Shown one piece after another: positions 1-5,795 of a stretch of DNA of 8,617 nucleotides. This DNA is from DATGFK01 sp040007395. Lineage in GTDB: Bacteria > Chloroflexota > Anaerolineae > Aggregatilineales > UBA2796. The translations under genes and the position numbers were made by a program. The first letter of the stretch is position 1, and each line of letters begins with the position of its first letter. The notes beneath the pieces were generated by a model. That model searched no databases. It saw nothing but the letters and a program-made list of their open reading frames with translations, and was not told the origin of the DNA. The stretch spans positions 1-8,617 of the forward strand of contig JBDTVG010000237.1 of the NCBI GenBank assembly GCA_040007395.1, written 5' to 3'.

Positions 1-249
1 CTCATTCTACCCCTCCTACATTTCCCCCTTACCCCCGAACTCCCTGAAGACCCAATTTTTGCCATGGGCTTCTTTTAGATCGGGTTATCTGCCGATCAAT
101 CTCTGGAGTTCGATCCGAATTTATGTCTATTTTCTTTTCAACTATAGATACTTCATACTGGCATACTATCAAATTTACTATCATAAGTAATATTATAGAA
201 CACTTAGAAATAAAGGCGCAACCCTTTCATATGACGAGAAGGGGTGGAC
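1..249. other. AT-rich intergenic region without a gene
   Basis: I find no supported coding sequence here. Positions 1-55 are rich in C runs (CCC starting near 10, 24, 32, 42 and 51). Read on the minus strand, they loosely resemble the G-rich flank of the palindromic repeat near 8515-8555, so this may be a decayed intergenic repeat; that is a weak inference. A 6-bp inverted repeat (GATCGG at 78-83, CCGATC at 92-97) has an 8-nt loop and no U tract. Positions about 120-215 are strongly AT-rich and could hold a promoter for the transposase remnant, but I could not place a convincing pair of -35 and -10 boxes. Confidence 0.5.
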
Positions 250-825
250 ATGGGCACAGAGACGGAAGACAGCCTCATTAGCAGATGGCAAGAGAAATTT
301 AATAGGGTGGTGGAGCGAATCGCAAGACACTTTAGTCGCTGCGAACCACGGGAACGGGCGCAGCAGCATATGCTGAGCTTAGTGAGTAATACAGCCCGAA
401 AAAACAGTTGGCAAGTGGCGGAAATAATGCACGAATATGAGCCGCAGCGGATGCAGCGGCTGCTCAATACAGCGTAGTGGGATGTTGAGGGTGTGCGAGA
501 TGAGTTCGGACAGTATGTGGCTGAGGAGTTGGGGGAAGCGGATGGAATTTTAATCAACATCAGGTCTAATTCCTCGCCGCTTGCAGTGGGATTGTGGATT
601 TGCTCTTGATACTCCGTAGCTTGCTGCGGAGTGGTTCATTCATCGATGAGACAGGTTTTCTGAAAAAAGGGGATAAATCAGCAGGGGTAGCGCGGCAGTA
701 CGGCGGGACGTATCGAGAATCAGCAAATCGGGGTCTTTTTGGCCTACACTTCCAGTCGAGGCTGCGCCTTTATTGACCGGGCACTGTATATTCCTGAAGA
801 ATGGTTCCAAGACCCAACACGATGT
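250..825 (+). pseudogene. IS701-type transposase, N-terminal remnant
   Basis: This is the first part of a DDE transposase that resembles the IS701 family, whose members usually run to about 400 residues. The start at ATG 250 follows AAGGGG (239-244) at suitable spacing; GTG 244 is an in-frame alternative. The N-terminus (MGTETEDSLISRWQEKF) is readable to a TAG at 475-477, where Gln is expected. The same frame continues as WDVEGVRDEFGQYVAEELGE up to 555. An 86-bp insert then separates it from IDETGFLKKGDKSAGVARQY (from 642), which carries what I take to be the first catalytic Asp. A second frame change near 711, consistent with loss of about 8 nt, leads into IENQQIGVFLAYTSSRGCAF and FIDRALYIPEEWFQDPTRC, ending at 825. 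There the IS5 element interrupts it, and no later part of the gene reappears beyond the IS5 copy. It cannot make an active enzyme. The family call rests on motif recognition, not on a search. Confidence 0.82.
556..641. repeat. 86-bp insert with two REP-like hairpins
   Basis: This segment is absent from the reading frame of the surrounding transposase: coding resumes at 642, and the 86-bp length exactly accounts for the change of frame. It contains two palindromes with a shared GCTTGC-like core. The right one (611-632) pairs ACTCCGTAGC with GCTGCGGAGT through nine Watson-Crick pairs and one G-T pair. The left one (about 572-590) is weaker, with CCTCGCCGC opposite GCAGTGGG, two wobbles and one mismatch. 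Paired hairpins of this kind resemble REP elements mobilised by REP-associated tyrosine (Y1/HUH) transposases. That resemblance is from memory of the family. No obvious target duplication is visible. Confidence 0.6.
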
Positions 826-829
826 CTAG
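826..829. repeat. Left CTAG target-site duplication of the IS5 element
   Basis: CTAG at this position matches CTAG at 1723-1726 on the other side of the element. Because CTAG is itself a palindrome and the right end reads GCTCTAG, a shorter duplication (TA) with longer inverted repeats is an equally valid reading. Confidence 0.6.
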
Positions 830-1722
830 AGAGTGTTTGAGAAATAAGGAGGCAGCTCCTGTAGGGTAGAATTGGAGGTATCAGGCCACAATCCAAACCA
901 ACAGGAGTACAACAAGTGTGTCACGAAAATGTCGTTTATCCAAGTGATGTGACGGATGGACAATGGGTGATCATCGAAGGGCTGGACATCAACAAACACT
1001 GGGGCCGGGGCGACCGATGCGGTTGGAATTGAGAGCGGTTATCAATGCGATCCTGTATGTGTTGCGGACAGGGTGCCAATGGCGCTATCTGCCGAAGGAG
1101 TATCCGAACTTCAACAGTGTGTACTACCATTATCACAAATGGTGCTGGGATGGGAGATGGTCAATACGCTGTTGCGTGAGCGTGTGCGACAACAAGCCGG
1201 TCGTCAGCCCCAGCCGAGTTTAGCAATGATCAATAGCCAGAGCGTGAAAACGACGGAAGTGGGCGGCGAACACGGTTTTGATGGGGGCGAGAAGGTCAAC
1301 GGCCGTAAACGGCATATTCTCGTCGATATATTAGGAAACCTGCTGAAAATCATGGCTCATGCTGCCAATATCGGTGAACGCGCCGGGGCGCAAAGGCTAC
1401 TAGACGAACTGCCTGAGCCACTGTGGGAACGCTTGGAGAAGATTCTAGCCGATGGGGGCTATGAAGGGGTCGATTTCCAAACCGCTATTGAGCAAACTTT
1501 CGGGGTGCATTTCGAGATTTCCTTGCGCCCCCGCGACAAAAAGGGCTTTGTGCTGGCCCCTACCCGCTCGGTTGTTGAGCGAACCTTTGCATGGCTCGGT
1601 CGTTATCGCCGTCTGAGCAAAGATTACGAACATTTAACCCAAAATAGTGAGGGTATGGTCTACTTGGCTTCCAGCCGCCGTTTGCTTAATCGTCTTGCCC
1701 CTGCTTAATTTTCAAACACGCT
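830..1722 (+). mobile_element. IS5-family insertion sequence (893 bp)
   Basis: The boundaries are set by terminal inverted repeats: AGAGTGTTTGAGAAATAAGG at 830-849 against the complement of 1703-1722, AGCGTGTTTGAAAATTAAGC, matching at 16 of 20 positions. CTAG flanks both ends (826-829 and 1723-1726) and fits the YTAR target duplication known for parts of the IS5 family. The length of 893 bp suits the short IS427-like groups, and the internal protein matches an IS5-family transposase. The transposase stop codon (1706-1708) lies inside the right inverted repeat. The element landed in the IS701 remnant in the same orientation. Because the transposase is broken, this copy could only move if an active enzyme were supplied from elsewhere. 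Confidence 0.82.
916..1708 (+). pseudogene. IS5-family (IS427-like) transposase, inactivated
   Basis: The protein of the IS5 element can be read across three frames. Frame one begins near GTG 916 and gives YPSDVTDGQWVIIEGLD, a typical IS5 N-terminus. A break in the G run at 1007-1010, best explained by one lost G, moves it to a second frame with GRPMRLELRAVINAILYVL and a TGCQWRYLP motif. A second break near 1149-1159 (GATGGGAGATG, consistent with a 7-nt loss between GGG repeats) moves it to the third frame, which runs to TAA 1706-1708. The third frame holds SQSVKTTEVGGEHGFDGG, then ADGGYEG with the second catalytic Asp (codon 1451), then VVERTFAWLGRYRRLSKDYE with the catalytic Glu (codon 1577). 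The first catalytic Asp, usual in the DSQSVK motif, is Asn here (AAT at 1232-1234). Some IS5 members use a programmed -1 shift, but I see no slippery heptamer, so decay is the better explanation. Confidence 0.85.
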
Positions 1723-1726
1723 CTAG
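1723..1726. repeat. Right CTAG target-site duplication of the IS5 element
   Basis: This is the partner of CTAG at 826-829. The sequence after it (1727 onward) does not visibly resume the IS701 transposase frame. Either the disrupted gene had already been truncated or the flank was rearranged after insertion. Confidence 0.6.
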
Positions 1727-1765
1727 AATACTGTCAATGACACTAAGGGCAACGCTCAAGGAATG

Positions 1766-1809
1766 CTTAGATTTCGCAGTAAGGGTATTTGTGTGCTTGA
1801 GTTTCGCAG
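1766..1809 (+). repeat. Direct repeat pair 30 bp apart upstream of 1826
   Basis: CTTAGATTTCGCAG at 1766-1779 and CTTGAGTTTCGCAG at 1796-1809 match at 12 of 14 positions and are offset by exactly 30 bp, about three helical turns. If translation starts at 1826 they lie in the upstream region and could be paired binding sites. If it starts at 1763 they are simply part of the coding sequence. The evidence is thin. Confidence 0.3.
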
Positions 1810-1825
1810 CGATGATAAGGATGAA

Positions 1826-2395
1826 ATGCCTGCATGGATGCAGCGCACTGCATGGTCGATCTTTATCGGCGTGTTAATCATTGGCGTGATTACTGTGATC
1901 CTGCTGGCGAGTGGCGCTGCCGACCCACCTAAAGCAGGGCTATTGATCTGGGATAGTGGCCCCTTTACCGCACAAGTCAATCCTAAGCAGTCCGTTTCGC
2001 TGACCGATACGTTTCCCTTGCCCTATGCGGCTTATACACTGGAAGTTACAGGCAGTTTATCCCACACCAGCGATTCTCTGGCAGCGTGGGGTATCGCCTT
2101 CGCCGATACGGCGCATGTCCCTTTTAGCGTTTTCGTGAATGGCTACCGATTTTTCAGCATGTCGCCAGCGCAACCGGATTTCACACCGTTTATCCATCTC
2201 CGCGCCGACTCCAACAAGATCACGCTTGACGTTGATAAAAGCGGATGGGCTGTTGTGCGGCTCAACGATGAGATTGCATGGCGTGGGCAGAGTCCGCCGT
2301 CACATCAAATCGCCATACGCTTTCAAGGGGGCGATACCCGCTCCGCCCAGTTTGTGATCCAGCATATCGCGGTTTACGCATTGGAGACCCCCTAA
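1826..2395 (+). CDS. Single-pass membrane protein of unknown function
   Basis: I do not recognise this protein. From ATG 1826 it is 189 residues. A short N-terminal segment with an Arg (MPAWMQRTAW) precedes one strongly hydrophobic helix (about residues 11-28, ending near VILLASG). About 160 residues then follow that should lie outside the cell. The outer part is rich in beta-prone stretches and aromatic residues (LLIWDSGPF, YAAYTLEVTGSLSH, WAVVRLNDEIAWRGQ) and ends in IAIRFQGG and QFVIQHIAVYALETP. This style recalls jelly-roll, concanavalin-like domains, but no catalytic motif is evident. I prefer ATG 1826 because AAGGA (1817-1821) lies four bases upstream. ATG 1763 would add 21 hydrophilic residues but has AAGGA directly abutting it, which is too close to act as a ribosome binding site. 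The IS5 element ends about 100 bp upstream and may have displaced the original promoter. The stop codon is the first part of the phased repeat array. Confidence 0.7.
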   Translation: MPAWMQRTAWSIFIGVLIIGVITVILLASGAADPPKAGLLIWDSGPFTAQVNPKQSVSLTDTFPLPYAAYTLEVTGSLSHTSDSLAAWGIAFADTAHVPFSVFVNGYRFFSMSPAQPDFTPFIHLRADSNKITLDVDKSGWAVVRLNDEIAWRGQSPPSHQIAIRFQGGDTRSAQFVIQHIAVYALETP

Positions 2396-2483
2396 TCCCA
2401 CCTTATCCTGTAGTAACCCACGCTAATCCCGCACTATCCCTCGTTATCCCAGCATTTCCCACATTGACCCCAAATTTCACCCC
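2393..2483. repeat. 10-bp-phased TATCCC-like tandem array
   Basis: Seven-base units resembling TWATCCC recur at starts 2393 (TAATCCC), 2403 (TTATCCT), 2413 (GTAACCC), 2424 (TAATCCC), 2434 (CTATCCC), 2444 (TTATCCC), 2454 (ATTTCCC) and 2464 (TTGACCC), with a ninth degenerate unit ending at 2483. Spacing is 10 bp except for one 11-bp step. The three bases between units are not conserved. The array starts at the stop codon of the upstream gene and ends about 90 bp before the gyrA -10 box. On the minus strand the GGG runs at 2428, 2438, 2448, 2458 and 2468 are separated by exactly 7 nt, the upper limit of the usual G-quadruplex pattern. Function is unknown. Confidence 0.6.
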
Positions 2484-2574
2484 AAACGCTATGAATTTCA
2501 ACGACTTTTCCAAAGGGCAAGAAACGTGCTGTAGAGCCTCGATTCGGCTACTCGCAAACGCTGTGAAGACAGGG

Positions 2575-2580
2575 TATAAT
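2575..2580 (+). promoter_or_regulatory. Probable -10 box of the gyrA promoter
   Basis: TATAAT is a perfect sigma-70-type -10 hexamer in an otherwise GC-balanced intergenic region, about 94 bp before the gyrA start. No good -35 element is present at 16-18 bp upstream (around 2551-2558 reads CTCGCAAA), and there is no extended TGn motif. Transcription would begin near 2587 and leave a leader of roughly 87 nt. Confidence 0.5.
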
Positions 2581-2609
2581 AAGGGGTGCGTAATTCAAGC
2601 GAAACGACT

Positions 2610-2640
2610 GAAACTACTGGGTTTTGTGAGTTTCCCACAA
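2610..2640 (+). promoter_or_regulatory. Two competing leader hairpins before gyrA
   Basis: GAAACT (2610-2615) can pair with AGTTTC (2629-2634), and TTGTG (2624-2628) can pair with CACAA (2636-2640). Each structure places one arm of the other inside its loop, so they should exclude each other. A pseudoknot with both stems looks unlikely because only one base (2635) would bridge the six-pair stem. Both stems are short, and a regulatory role is only a possibility. Confidence 0.25.
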
Positions 2641-2673
2641 CCGACCTGATCTGAAATTTGGGATATTGTAACT

Positions 2674-5382
2674 ATGGATATTGGGATTATTCGCCCGATC
2701 AACATCGACGATGAAATGCGGGGTAGTTATCTCGACTACGCCATGAGCGTCATTGTCGCCCGTGCGCTGCCAGATGCCCGCGACGGCTTGAAACCCGTCC
2801 ATCGCCGAATTCTCTACGCAATGCAGGACATGGGTATTCGACCCAACACGGCCTACAAGAAAAGCGCCCGTATTGTCGGGGAAGTGTTGGGCAAGTATCA
2901 CCCGCATGGCGACACGGCGGTCTACGATGCAATGGCACGCATGGCACAAGACTTCTCGATGCGCTATCCGCTAGTCGATGGGCAGGGTAACTTCGGTAGC
3001 ATTGACGGCGACAGTCCTGCCGCAATGCGTTACACCGAAGCGCGATTGGCTCGTGTTGCCGACGAACTGCTCGACGATCTGAACATGAACACCGTCGATT
3101 GGGTGGATAACTTCGATGGATCGCTGCAAGAGCCGGAAGTATTACCCGCACGGCTGCCGAACTTGCTGCTCAACGGCGCAAGCGGCATCGCGGTGGGCAT
3201 GGCGACCAATATCCCCCCCCACAATCTGCGCGAACTAGCAGGGGCGATCTCATACATCATCGACAATTACAGCCGTCTGAACGAGATTGGCGTTGACGAG
3301 TTGATGCAGTTTGTCACCGCGCCCGACTTCCCGACAGGGGCGTTTATCCTTGCCAGCGACGAACTGCGCGAGGTCTATGCCACCGGGCGCGGGCGCTTGA
3401 CCTTACGCGCTGCTGCTGAGATTGAGGAAATGAAAGGTGGCGAACGTCACCGCATCGCCGTGACCGAGATTCCCTATCAGGCCAACAAAGTCGCGATCAT
3501 TGAGCGACTGGCGCAGTTGGTACGTGAAGGCCGCTTAGAATCGATCAGCGACTTGCGCGACGAGTCGGATCGTACTGGGATGCGTATTGTGATCGAGTTA
3601 AAGCGCAACGCCCAACCCAAGAAAGTCCTCAACCAGATTTTCAAGTACACCCAGTTGCAGAGCACCTACAGTGTTCAGATGCTGGCGCTGGTGGATGGCG
3701 AACCACGCACAATCAGCCTCAAGCGAGCACTGCAAATCTACATCGAACACCGTCGCAATGTGATTACACGACGTTCCCGTTTTGAACTGGATAAGGCCAA
3801 AGCACGGGCGCATATCCTCGAAGGGTATCTCAAGGCGCTGGCGAATATCGATGACATTATCCAGACCATTCGCAGCGCACAGGATACCGATGATGCTCGT
3901 CAGGAACTCATGATCCTGTTCGATCTCAGCGAAGTGCAAGCTCAAGCTATCCTTGATTTGCAGTTGCGACGGATTGCCAGTTTGGAACGCCTGCGGATCG
4001 AAACTGAGTTCAGCGAAGTTAGGAGCCATATCGATTATCTGGAAGACCTATTGGCGCACGATGCCAAAATTCTAGCATTGATCAAGAGCGACCTAACGAT
4101 GCTGGCGGAGAAATTTGGCGATGAACGCCGCACGCAGATCGACTACGAAAGCGGGACGAGCTTCAACGAGTATGATCTGATCCGCGATGAGGAAGTACTG
4201 ATCTCGATCACAAAGCGAGGTTATATTAAGCGTACTCCTTCGGCGTTGTATCGGGCGCAGCATCGCGGCGGACGTGGAGTCACGGGCATGACCACCCGCG
4301 AGGAAGATGTCGTCGAGCATCTCATGAGCGCTAATTCGCTGGACTACCTGTTGTTCTTCACGAACAAAGGCAAGGTCTATGCCGAACGCGCCTTTGGCCT
4401 GCCGGAAACGGATCGCAACGGCAAAGGCACCGTGATCAACAGTCTGCTAGCGCTGGAATCGGATGAGAAAATTACGGCAACCGCCAGCGTTCAGAATTTC
4501 GAGAGTGGCTATTTCGTGCTATGTACTCGCAATGGGCGGATCAAGCGGGTACCGATCTCAGACTTTGCGTCAGTGCGTTCTAACGGTCTGATTGCCATGA
4601 CTGTCGATGATGATGACCAACTGCGTTGGGTACAGCGTACCTCCGGTGATGATCATGTGATCCTTGTCACGCAGCTAGGGCGAGCTATCCGCTTCAAGGA
4701 AAGCGAGGTTCGCGTAATGGGACGGCAGGCTGCTGGCGTGAACGCGATCCGGTTCCGTGAAAATGACCACCTCGCTGCACTGGACGTGATCAATGATGGT
4801 AAGACTTCGCTGCTGGTACTCACAGCAAAAGGCTATGGCAAGCGCACGCTGATCGATGAATACCCGCTGCGTGGGCGATTTGGACTAGGCGTGCGAACGA
4901 TCTCTGTGACTGCCGGAGAAAAGATCGGGCCAATCATCGCGGCTCATGCACTGCGGGACGATGACGACATCACTGTGATTACTCGCGAAGGTATGGCGCT
5001 GCGTACTCGTGCCAACAGCATTCGCTTAGTGGGCCGTCCAGCACGCGGCGTGCGGATCATTAATCTGTCCAAGCGCGATCAGGTTGTCAGTGTGGCAGTG
5101 GTTGAAGGATCGCCCGTCGATGAGTTGCCAGTGGACGAAAACGGCGAGATCATTGGCGAAGTAGTTGATGAACTTGGTGTACCTATCGACTCCCTTGAGA
5201 TCGTGATGGATCTCGACGTGCTCGAAAGCGAAAACGGTGTCGAGGAAGACATCGAAGACGAGAATGAAGACAATGACGAAGATGAGGACAGCCTCGATCT
5301 GGGCGAGATGAGCGACGATGAGAACGACGAAGATGGTGAATGGTCAGAAGATGGCAACCTGCCAGACGAGCCGGAAGCCTAA
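2674..5382 (+). CDS. gyrA: DNA gyrase subunit A
   Basis: GyrA is the DNA-cleaving subunit of DNA gyrase. With GyrB it forms an A2B2 enzyme that introduces negative supercoils using ATP. The protein has 902 residues. The N-terminal cleavage domain (about residues 1-490) holds GLKPVHRRILYAM and AYKKSARIVGEVLGKYHPHG. The quinolone region reads HGDTAVYD, with Thr81 and Asp85 at the places of E. coli Ser83 and Asp87. AAMRYTEARL contains the catalytic tyrosine, Tyr120. The C-terminal beta-pinwheel begins after residue 500 and carries the GyrA box QHRGGRG at 529-535, which separates gyrase from topoisomerase IV ParC. Residues 813-902 form an acidic tail with 41 Asp or Glu and no Lys, Arg or His, longer than the E. 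coli tail. ATG 2674 is chosen because the MDIGIIRPINIDDEM start is typical of the family; the upstream GGGA at 2660-2663 is only a weak ribosome binding site. gyrB is not in the window. Thr81 is a common natural variant and does not by itself indicate resistance. Confidence 0.98.
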   Translation: MDIGIIRPINIDDEMRGSYLDYAMSVIVARALPDARDGLKPVHRRILYAMQDMGIRPNTAYKKSARIVGEVLGKYHPHGDTAVYDAMARMAQDFSMRYPLVDGQGNFGSIDGDSPAAMRYTEARLARVADELLDDLNMNTVDWVDNFDGSLQEPEVLPARLPNLLLNGASGIAVGMATNIPPHNLRELAGAISYIIDNYSRLNEIGVDELMQFVTAPDFPTGAFILASDELREVYATGRGRLTLRAAAEIEEMKGGERHRIAVTEIPYQANKVAIIERLAQLVREGRLESISDLRDESDRTGMRIVIELKRNAQPKKVLNQIFKYTQLQSTYSVQMLALVDGEPRTISLKRALQIYIEHRRNVITRRSRFELDKAKARAHILEGYLKALANIDDIIQTIRSAQDTDDARQELMILFDLSEVQAQAILDLQLRRIASLERLRIETEFSEVRSHIDYLEDLLAHDAKILALIKSDLTMLAEKFGDERRTQIDYESGTSFNEYDLIRDEEVLISITKRGYIKRTPSALYRAQHRGGRGVTGMTTREEDVVEHLMSANSLDYLLFFTNKGKVYAERAFGLPETDRNGKGTVINSLLALESDEKITATASVQNFESGYFVLCTRNGRIKRVPISDFASVRSNGLIAMTVDDDDQLRWVQRTSGDDHVILVTQLGRAIRFKESEVRVMGRQAAGVNAIRFRENDHLAALDVINDGKTSLLVLTAKGYGKRTLIDEYPLRGRFGLGVRTISVTAGEKIGPIIAAHALRDDDDITVITREGMALRTRANSIRLVGRPARGVRIINLSKRDQVVSVAVVEGSPVDELPVDENGEIIGEVVDELGVPIDSLEIVMDLDVLESENGVEEDIEDENEDNDEDEDSLDLGEMSDDENDEDGEWSEDGNLPDEPEA

Positions 5383-5403
5383 TCTAGCAATCTAGTAACG
5401 ATA

Positions 5404-5437
5404 CAGGCCGGGTGAGATAAACTTTCTTCCCGGCCTG
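5404..5437 (+). terminator. 9-bp stem hairpin after gyrA
   Basis: CAGGCCGGG (5404-5412) pairs perfectly with CCCGGCCTG (5429-5437) around a 16-nt loop, starting 22 bp after the gyrA stop codon. The stem is strong and GC-rich, but only a short TTT follows (ACCTTTAA). It may therefore be an inefficient intrinsic terminator, an RNA-stabilising end, or an attenuator that lets some transcripts continue into the next gene. Confidence 0.5.
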
Positions 5438-5455
5438 ACCTTTAAGGGATAAATT

Positions 5456-5755
5456 GTGTTTGCATCTGGCAGTTTCAGTGCGCCACCCCCACCACGCACC
5501 CCAATACAGAATAATCGCCTACTTGGCGCAATCGTGCTGCTCGTGGCGATTATTCTGTGCCTCGCCTTGGTGGTCGGCATCGACACGACAGTGCTGATTC
5601 CCTTCAACGCGACGTATGCCATAACGCAAACATGGCAAGCCGCCAATCCCGACGTAACCCCGCAGTTCAGACCAACTCGAAGATCGCCGCGTAATACCAC
5701 GCCTACCCCCAGCAACTTTGACATGCAAGCACGAGCGAACCGTCAAGAATCGTGA
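5456..5755 (+). CDS. Small single-TM membrane protein, unknown function
   Basis: This 99-residue protein is not one I recognise. It begins at GTG 5456, supported by AAGGGA (5444-5449) six bases upstream, which is the best ribosome binding site among the intact genes here. The N-terminal 20 residues contain a proline-rich patch (APPPPRTP), probably in the cytoplasm. A long hydrophobic helix (about residues 22-43, LLGAIVLLVAIILCLALVVG) follows. The C-terminal half is polar and rich in Thr, Pro, Asn and Arg (FRPTRRSPRNTTPTPSNF) and looks unstructured. It lies between the gyrA hairpin and the WD40 gene, with 40 bp separating it from the latter. The pairing suggests co-transcription and perhaps a shared role at the membrane, but nothing in the sequence fixes a function. 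Confidence 0.68.
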   Translation: MFASGSFSAPPPPRTPIQNNRLLGAIVLLVAIILCLALVVGIDTTVLIPFNATYAITQTWQAANPDVTPQFRPTRRSPRNTTPTPSNFDMQARANRQES

Positions 5756-5757
5756 TT

Positions 5758-5790
5758 GCGCCTATTTTCGGCTCAAGCAATAGGTAGCGC
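5758..5790 (+). promoter_or_regulatory. Hairpin over the ribosome binding region of the WD40 gene
   Basis: GCGC and CTATT (5758-5766) can pair with AATAG (5779-5783) and GCGC (5787-5790), giving nine base pairs with a three-base bulge (5784-5786) and a 12-nt loop. The structure begins just after the stop of the small membrane protein and ends five bases before ATG 5796. It covers AGGTAG (5782-5787), the only plausible Shine-Dalgarno-like sequence for the WD40 gene. Opening by ribosomes finishing the upstream gene would give translational coupling; this is inference. Confidence 0.35.
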
Positions 5791-5795
5791 TGGAC

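Noticed and set aside
204..560. Minus-strand frame of 118 codons
   Set aside because: It lies opposite the readable IS701 transposase remnant, which explains the sequence; no family motif on the minus strand.
963..1223. Programmed -1 frameshift between the two transposase frames of the IS5 element
   Set aside because: No slippery heptamer is present in the overlap, a third frame is needed for the N-terminus, and the catalytic Asp is lost, so decay explains the frames better.
2898..2930. Thr instead of Ser at the first quinolone-contact position of GyrA as a resistance mutation
   Set aside because: Thr is a natural residue at this place in many susceptible bacteria, and the second contact residue, Asp85, is retained.
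5079..5357. Serine-rich minus-strand frame opposite the gyrA 3' end
   Set aside because: The run of Ser codons is simply the complement of the GAC/GAA/GAT codons of the acidic GyrA tail.
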